DNA of 10,172 bases, taken from the NCBI GenBank assembly GCA_964392115.1, contig CAYMOU010000087.1, positions 1 through 10,172 of the forward strand, in the 5' to 3' direction. The DNA comes from CAYXWM01 sp964392115. GTDB taxonomy: Bacteria > Bacillota > Clostridia > Lachnospirales > WRBF01. The translations under genes and the position numbers were made by a program. Below the pieces are notes generated by a model. That model had not been told where the DNA came from. It did no database searches and worked only from the letters and a program-made list of their open reading frames with translations. Positions 6,987 to 10,172 of the stretch are shown one piece after another (the first letter of the stretch is position 1; each line of letters starts with the position of its first letter).

Positions 6987-7508
6987 ATGATATATCTCGT
7001 TAGGCATGGTGAAACTGATTGGAATTTGTTCAAAAGGTGTAATGGTATCACAGAAACCTTCTTAAACAAAACAGGACTGGAACAAGCAGAATTACAAGCA
7101 AAGAATTTAAAAGATGTTAATTTTGATGCTTGTTTTTGCAGCTCACAAATACGTGCTCGTCAATTTTGCGAAATCATCTATAAAGGTAATGTTTTTTTTG
7201 ACGAAAGACTTGCTGAAATATGTTGTGGTGAGTTTGAAGGTATGGAAGAAACCGTAGAAATGATGAAATCGTTTTGGCAAGCAGTCCAAACAGGCGATAG
7301 AGGCACAGAAAATATTAAAGCATTTATTAAACGAAACTGTGAAGTATGTGATATAATCGCAGAAAAATACAAAGGTAAAAATGTTTTAATTATTACTCAC
7401 GCCGCAAATACACGTGTAATAAATTATTACTTTACCGGTAAACCTAAAGACTACAACTGGAGTAAACCGGTTGTGGCTAAGGGTGAATTGATAACATTTG
7501 AAAATTAA
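6987..7508 (+). CDS. Histidine phosphatase (phosphoglycerate mutase-like) family protein
   Basis: 173 residues from ATG 6987, with GGAGG at 6974-6978 and an 8-nt spacer; a TTG further upstream would overlap that site. The N-terminus MIYLVRHGETDWN holds the phosphohistidine motif RHGE (His7; Arg6 binds phosphate). Arg56 lies in a variant of the SSPLxRAxQT motif. Glu77 in LAEICCGEFEG is the likely catalytic acid, and His138 in LIITHAANTR is the second catalytic His, although THAA is unusual where SHGG is common. A soluble cytoplasmic phosphatase of branch 1; the substrate cannot be told, and the short length argues against true glycolytic mutase. It is the only gene between R1 and R2, with its own promoter and terminator. 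Confidence 0.92.
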   Translation: MIYLVRHGETDWNLFKRCNGITETFLNKTGLEQAELQAKNLKDVNFDACFCSSQIRARQFCEIIYKGNVFFDERLAEICCGEFEGMEETVEMMKSFWQAVQTGDRGTENIKAFIKRNCEVCDIIAEKYKGKNVLIITHAANTRVINYYFTGKPKDYNWSKPVVAKGELITFEN

Positions 7509-7578
7509 CATTGCCAAATACACAACTGTTCCGATTTTCATAAACAACTTACTCAATACATAATACCTATCCGGAGTA

Positions 7579-7613
7579 CAGCCGCCTTCTTTAATAGAAA
7601 AGGCGGCTGTTTT
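7579..7613 (+). terminator. Terminator of the phosphatase cassette
   Basis: CAGCCGCCTT (7579-7588) pairs perfectly with AAGGCGGCTG (7600-7609) around an 11-nt loop, followed by TTTT (7610-7613). The repeat R2 follows within 20 bp. Confidence 0.85.
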
Positions 7614-7627
7614 GTCAAAAAATTTTA

Positions 7628-7677
7628 TTTTGTTGTGGAAGTGCTGTCAAGTTAGGACTAAGTATTTTGCAACAAAA
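7628..7677 (+). repeat. Cassette hairpin repeat R2
   Basis: GTGCTGTCAAGTTAGGACTA at 7641-7660 is the clearest right arm and tip. The left arm is diverged. Outside, TTTTGTTG (7628-7635) and CAACAAAA (7670-7677) form a perfect 8-bp inverted pair that encloses the core. Read on the minus strand it follows the acetyltransferase terminator just as R5 follows the methyltransferase terminator. Confidence 0.8.
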
Positions 7678-7678
7678 G

Positions 7679-7702
7679 AAGCCGTCAATAAATTAGCGGC
7701 TT
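7679..7702 (-). terminator. Terminator of the acetyltransferase gene (may act both ways)
   Basis: AAGCCG (7679-7684) and CGGCTT (7697-7702) pair around 12 nt. On the minus strand CTTTTG follows; on the plus strand TTTT follows. It lies about 65 bp after the acetyltransferase stop codon. Confidence 0.65.
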
Positions 7703-7768
7703 TTATATAACTTGGGGATTATATGGATTTCTTATACGGATAAGTTTTGTCTAAGCTCAATATTATGT

Positions 7769-8353
7769 TTACTTTTTCACGGGTTGGTATTTCATAAATA
7801 TCTTTTCGTCGAAACCCTTTTGTTTAGCGTATTTGACTTTCTCTCTTTTATACTCCGAAAACCCAAATTTCTCATAACACGCAATTGCACCCTGATTTAT
7901 ATTTGTAACATCAAGCTCATAATCGGTATAATCACTGTCGTTAAGCGCATATTCCAACATCTGCATAGTTATGCCTTTCCTTTGATAACTCTTTAGAACA
8001 CAAACGAATTCGATATATCCCACTGTATTAGGGTACTTCAAAGGTTTCTCAAACTCCTCTTTCATAATCATTGAAGCTATAATCCCTTTTACAAATCCAA
8101 AATGTTTTTTGTAAGATTTACAGTCAGTAAAAATGCTTCTGCCCTTACAGTCCGATATGGCTAACGCTCCTACAACGCCTTTTTCATCCTCAACCGCAAC
8201 ATAAAATCTTTCTATCTGAATTCCGCTTTCTATGGCATCAGCTACTGTTTGAGTGTTTTTACTTAAAGATGAAAAATCTTTTGAAAAAGCTTCGGCAATA
8301 CAATAAGCTATTTCCTTTCTATCTGAAACTAAAGCCTTCCTAATTTTAGTCAT
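7769..8353 (-). CDS. GNAT-family N-acetyltransferase
   Basis: 194 residues from ATG 8353, with GGAGGGG at 8367-8361 and 7-nt spacing. Seen: a beta-strand region YIEFVCVLKSYQRKGI (about 113-128) with the acetyl-CoA pyrophosphate loop Q124-R-K-G127-I-T, where the last residue is T instead of the usual G or A. The motif B segment is NQGAIACYEKFGF (about 153-165). The family moves an acetyl group from acetyl-CoA to an amine; the substrate is unknown. It is the sole gene between R2 and R3, and the only one on the minus strand in the array. Its leader (R3 side) and terminator (R2 side) are inverted together with it. GNAT enzymes are common cargo in integron cassettes, which is suggestive only. Confidence 0.9.
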   Translation of the reverse strand: MTKIRKALVSDRKEIAYCIAEAFSKDFSSLSKNTQTVADAIESGIQIERFYVAVEDEKGVVGALAISDCKGRSIFTDCKSYKKHFGFVKGIIASMIMKEEFEKPLKYPNTVGYIEFVCVLKSYQRKGITMQMLEYALNDSDYTDYELDVTNINQGAIACYEKFGFSEYKREKVKYAKQKGFDEKIFMKYQPVKK

Positions 8354-8398
8354 TTAACTACCCCTCCGGCAAAACCTTAAACATTTACTTCTTCATGG

Positions 8399-8515
8399 TA
8401 TATAAATAATCTATACTGTCTTTAAATCATTTAAAACTATACAATAATTATTATTTCCTTTATTGTGATAGTACTACATACTTTATAAAAGTACAATAGT
8501 TTACTAAAAACTTAG
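8399..8515 (-). repeat. Leader repeat of the acetyltransferase cassette, matching the leader after R5
   Basis: Read on the minus strand from 8515, the sequence CTAAGTTTTT, TAAAGTATGT, GTACTAT, AAATAAT, TATAGTTT, ATGATTTAAAGA and AGATTATTTA occurs in the same order and spacing as on the plus strand after R5 (10060-10172). By eye most bases agree over about 110 bp. So the repeated unit is longer than the hairpin and includes the promoter and 5' region. Confidence 0.8.
8468..8496 (-). promoter_or_regulatory. Promoter of the acetyltransferase gene
   Basis: Minus strand: TTGTAC (8496-8491), 17-bp spacer, TACTAT (8473-8468), about 115 bp before the start codon and within the leader repeat. Confidence 0.65.
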
Positions 8516-8551
8516 TTTTAACTTGGGGTGCTGTCAAGTTAGGACTAAGTT
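8509..8551 (+). repeat. Cassette hairpin repeat R3 (near-perfect 17-bp stem)
   Basis: AACTTAGTTTTAACTTG (8509-8525) pairs with CAAGTTAGGACTAAGTT (8535-8551) over all 17 positions on the plus strand, counting two G-U pairs, around the loop GGGTGCTGT. On the minus strand the same two positions would be A-C mismatches, so the hairpin is stronger on one strand. It stands between two units that point away from each other and serves both leaders. Confidence 0.9.
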
Positions 8552-8567
8552 AGAATATTTAAAATCA

Positions 8568-8596
8568 TAGATATTAATTGGAATTTATTATATACT
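8568..8596 (+). promoter_or_regulatory. Promoter of the TfoX-domain cassette
   Basis: TAGATA (8568-8573), 17-bp spacer, TATACT (8591-8596), 30 bp after the repeat core. Bases between repeat and promoter (AATATTTAAAA, then GATATTAA) match the leader after R4 position for position. Confidence 0.55.
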
Positions 8597-8684
8597 CTAT
8601 TAAGAAAATAAAAATTATTCTGTTATCAAGATTTAGTTGCACAAATCAATACTATTTATATTAGTTTTGGAAAGGAGAAACATT

Positions 8685-8939
8685 ATGGCAGAATTAAACT
8701 CTATGCGGAACATAGGGAAACAAATTGAAAAGAAACTCAAATCTGTGGGTATTTCTTCAGCGGAACAACTAATCCGGACAGGAAGCAAAGAAGCATTTTT
8801 CCGTTTAAAAATGCAGTTTTCAAATGTCTGTCTGGTTCATTTATATACGCTTCAAGGTGCAATTGATGATGTGGAATATAATCAGTTGCCTGACGAGATT
8901 AAGCATGATTTGAAATGCTTTAGTGACGAATTAAAATAA
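8685..8939 (+). CDS. Stand-alone TfoX C-terminal domain protein
   Basis: 84 residues from ATG 8685, with AAAGGAG at 8671-8677; a TTG start further upstream would run through this site and is rejected. The protein is almost entirely one TfoX C-terminal domain: a helix-hairpin-helix-like start MRNIGKQIEKKLKSVGI (about 7-23), SAEQLIRTGSKEAFFRLK (about 25-42), a middle helix VCLVHLYTLQGAI, and NQLPDEIKHDL near the end. The domain is named after the gammaproteobacterial competence regulator TfoX/Sxy, but single-domain copies are widespread and their role is unknown. It is a small cytoplasmic protein, possibly nucleic-acid-binding. Sole gene between R3 and R4, with its own promoter and terminator. 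Confidence 0.9.
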   Translation: MAELNSMRNIGKQIEKKLKSVGISSAEQLIRTGSKEAFFRLKMQFSNVCLVHLYTLQGAIDDVEYNQLPDEIKHDLKCFSDELK

Positions 8940-9015
8940 AAATGAGATTTGCCTAATGAGCATAATAATACACTAAACAAGTAACTCATCAAGTGATAAA
9001 ACAAAAATAATACTC

Positions 9016-9050
9016 AAAACAACCTACTGCAAATCTTGGAGGCTGTTTTT
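9016..9050 (+). terminator. Imperfect terminator of the TfoX-domain cassette
   Basis: AAAACA (9016-9021) with TGTTTT (9044-9049), CCT with AGG, and C with G inside form a stem with two mismatches; T5 (9046-9050) lies in and after the stem. It aligns with the stronger terminator before R5 base by base, including the AGAAAA and TCTTTAGTC that follow. Confidence 0.6.
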
Positions 9051-9060
9051 ATAGAAAAAT

Positions 9061-9105
9061 GTCTTTAGTCTCGTCTTGGCAGCACCCCTAGTTAGGTCTA
9101 CGTTG
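9061..9105 (+). repeat. Cassette hairpin repeat R4 (tip inverted)
   Basis: The left arm CTTTAGTC (9063-9070) and right arm GTTAGGTCTACG (9091-9102) belong to the family, but the tip reads GGCAGCACC, the reverse complement of the GGTGCTG tip in R2, R3 and R5. Pairing is less complete than in R3 and R5. Confidence 0.75.
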
Positions 9106-9120
9106 AAATATTTAAAAATA

Positions 9121-9149
9121 TTGATATTAAATAAAACCCATTATATAAT
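9121..9149 (+). promoter_or_regulatory. Strong promoter of the methyltransferase cassette
   Basis: TTGATA (9121-9126), exactly 17 bp, perfect TATAAT (9144-9149), 30 bp after the repeat core. The leader matches that of the TfoX unit and the one at 6443-6471. Confidence 0.8.
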
Positions 9150-9211
9150 TAAGGATTATTATTGATTTTTCGACAGTATAGCAGGCAGAAAGATAGGAGG
9201 TAATATTTATT

Positions 9212-9886
9212 TTGAAAATTGCAGAACATTTTAATATTATAGCCAAGGAATATGACAGTAAAAGAAAAATGTTTATTCCTTGTTTTACTGATTATTATGA
9301 AACAACAACAAACTTTATTGCAGCAAACATTGCAAAACCTAACAGAATCATCGATTTAGGTAGTGGAACAGGGCTTTTAGCATATTTCTGGTATAAGCAT
9401 TTTCCTGACTGTGAATATATTCTTGTTGATATTGCGGAAGATATGCTGGATGTGGCAAGAAAAAGATTTTTAGGAATCAGCAATGTGCATTATGAAGTAG
9501 AAGATTACTCAAAAGCCCTGCCCGTTTGCGGTGAGGTTGATTGTATTATTTCTGCGTTATCTATTCATCATTTGGAAGATGAAAATAAAAAAGAGCTGTT
9601 TTCCGAAATATATAACAAGCTGCCGGCCGGAGGAGTATTCGTAAATTATGATCAGTTTCGTGCAGATACACCTACTATAGACCGGTGGTTCGACTCGTTT
9701 TGGTTGGAACAACTTAATAAAAGCGATTTATCATCAAGAGATATTGAACTTGGGAATGAACGCAGAAAGTTGGATAGAGAATGCTCGGTTGAGAGTGAGG
9801 TAAGTATGCTCAAACATTGCGGATTCAAAGAAGTAAACTGTGTATATTCATACCATAAGTTCTCTGTTATAGTTGCGATAAAATAA
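9212..9886 (+). CDS. Class I SAM-dependent methyltransferase
   Basis: 224 residues starting with TTG 9212; AGGAGG at 9195-9200 is 11 nt upstream, and there is no ATG before codon 20. An N-terminal AKEYDSKRKMFIPCF segment precedes the Rossmann fold, as is usual in this group, which supports the early start. Motif I is IIDLGSGTG (46-54), which binds S-adenosylmethionine. Motif II is the acidic strand end LVDIAEDML (Asp73). DCIISALSIHHLED (110-123) and LPAGGVFVNYD (137-147) are the later fold motifs. No membrane span or signal. The acceptor substrate is unknown; relatives act on small molecules or on quinone- and tRNA-type targets. It is the sole gene between R4 and R5, with a strong promoter and terminator. 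Confidence 0.9.
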   Translation: MKIAEHFNIIAKEYDSKRKMFIPCFTDYYETTTNFIAANIAKPNRIIDLGSGTGLLAYFWYKHFPDCEYILVDIAEDMLDVARKRFLGISNVHYEVEDYSKALPVCGEVDCIISALSIHHLEDENKKELFSEIYNKLPAGGVFVNYDQFRADTPTIDRWFDSFWLEQLNKSDLSSRDIELGNERRKLDRECSVESEVSMLKHCGFKEVNCVYSYHKFSVIVAIK

Positions 9887-9978
9887 ACTCTGACTTATCG
9901 GTGAGGTTGTAAGTATAATAGTTACTCCAAATCGTTAAACTTGCGCTTTGAAAAAATAAACATATTCCTAAAGTACTA

Positions 9979-10015
9979 AAGCCACCTTATTGTAACTTGG
10001 TGGCTTGATTTTTTT
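9979..10015 (+). terminator. Terminator of the methyltransferase cassette
   Basis: AAGCCACC (9979-9986) pairs perfectly with GGTGGCTT (9999-10006) around 12 nt, and seven T follow at 10009-10015. Confidence 0.9.
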
Positions 10016-10020
10016 AGAAA

Positions 10021-10065
10021 ATATCTTTAGTCCTTGCTTGAGGTGCTGTCAAGGTAGGACTAAGT
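10021..10065 (+). repeat. Cassette hairpin repeat R5
   Basis: Outer stem TTAGTCCT (10027-10034) with AGGACTAA (10056-10063), one further T-G pair, a 2+2 internal loop (TG/GT), inner stem CTTGA (10037-10041) with TCAAG (10049-10053), and terminal loop GGTGCTG (10042-10048). Two stacked stems with an internal loop recall the shape of a folded attC site. Confidence 0.85.
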
Positions 10066-10172
10066 TTTTCAGTACACTAGTGTATTTTAATAAAGTATGT
10101 GGTACTATTTTAATAATGAAAATAATGATTATCTTATAGTTTGAATGATTTAAAGATAATACAGATTATTTA
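10060..10172 (+). repeat. Leader repeat after R5 (start of the next cassette)
   Basis: This stretch matches the acetyltransferase leader (minus strand, 8515-8399) along almost its whole length. No start codon with a ribosome site is seen before the window ends, so the next gene lies beyond the right edge. Confidence 0.75.
10080..10108 (+). promoter_or_regulatory. Promoter of the next cassette
   Basis: TACTAT at 10103-10108 with TGG before it (extended -10); the -35 position (10080-10085, GTGTAT) is weak. Position and sequence agree with the acetyltransferase promoter. Confidence 0.5.

Larger units (their letters stand above)
6433..10172 (+). other. Palindrome-delimited single-gene cassette array (possibly integron-like; continues past the right edge)
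   Basis: Five copies of a hairpin repeat (R1-R5, core G at about 6866, 7651, 8538, 9091, 10053) separate single, unrelated genes. Repeat-to-repeat distances are 785, 887, 553 and 962 bp. Each intact unit runs: repeat, related AT-rich leader with its own promoter, ribosome site, one gene, stem-loop, next repeat. Unit 2 (acetyltransferase) is inverted as a whole. No recombinase or transposase is present in the window. The one-gene-per-hairpin layout recalls integron cassettes with attC sites. The shared leaders and poor attC match leave other repeat-based mechanisms open. Confidence 0.6.

Noticed and set aside
8509..8551. R1-R5 hairpins as ordinary terminators
   Set aside because: Separate terminator-like stems lie just before R2, R4 and R5, and a T-run does not follow most of the repeats. 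R3 also has promoters pointing away on both sides.
6972..8684. Earlier TTG starts for the phosphatase (6972) and the TfoX-domain gene (8637)
   Set aside because: They overlap or precede the strong ribosome sites that point to ATG 6987 and ATG 8685, and they add residues outside the known domains.
6846..10065. Calling R1-R5 canonical integron attC sites
   Set aside because: The right arm GTTAGGA(C) is close to GTTRRRY but its seventh base is A in R1-R3 (T in R4) rather than the conserved Y pattern with a matching RYYYAAC. R2, R4 and R5 lack a good left partner, R5 has GGTAGG, and no integrase is in the window. Kept as a hypothesis only.
6846..10065. R1-R5 as a CRISPR array
   Set aside because: Repeats are 553-962 bp apart with genes in between, and there are no cas genes.
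6846..10065. Insertion sequence ends or a transposon
   Set aside because: No transposase frame or target duplications were seen. Remnant ends of an unknown element remain possible but are not supported.

Overview
The window is AT-rich DNA from an anaerobic low-GC Gram-positive bacterium, most likely a Clostridia member. The evidence is the strong AGGAGG ribosome sites, Firmicutes-like -35/-10 boxes with 17-bp spacers, and an oxygen-sensitive glycyl radical enzyme with its radical SAM activase. No rRNA, tRNA, CRISPR, transposase or integrase was found.

Left part (1-4190, all on the minus strand): a glycyl radical enzyme whose C-terminus runs off the left edge. Upstream of it is its activase (GTG start, two ferredoxin-type clusters), and upstream of that a LuxR-type regulator with its own terminator. 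The enzyme carries the GCVE active-site motif of the diol-dehydratase-like branch. It also has a short four-cysteine loop that the C. butyricum glycerol dehydratase (recalled from memory) lacks, so its substrate is left open. The regulator probably controls the two-gene operon.

Middle (4378-6432, plus strand): a small cysteine-rich protein followed closely by an epoxyqueuosine-reductase-like iron-sulfur protein, then a GyrI-like small-molecule-binding protein.

Right part (6433-10172): the unusual region. Single unrelated genes (histidine phosphatase, GNAT acetyltransferase, stand-alone TfoX C-terminal domain, SAM methyltransferase) sit one by one between five copies (R1-R5) of a palindromic hairpin repeat. 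Its best-conserved arm reads GTTAGGACTAAG and the usual tip is GGTGCTG. Each gene has its own promoter starting about 25-30 bp after the repeat, in leaders that resemble one another. Three of the four intact genes end in a clear stem-loop terminator and the fourth in an imperfect one, always just before the next repeat. The acetyltransferase unit is inverted as a whole, with leader and terminator included. A degraded unit lies before R1 and a further one starts at R5 and leaves the window. The layout resembles an integron cassette array (attC-like hairpins, one gene each). However, the repeats do not match the attC consensus well, leaders are shared, and no recombinase is visible. I therefore describe it as a palindrome-delimited single-gene cassette array of unknown mechanism. 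A related leader and a diverged dyad also stand before the small cysteine-rich gene at 4564.
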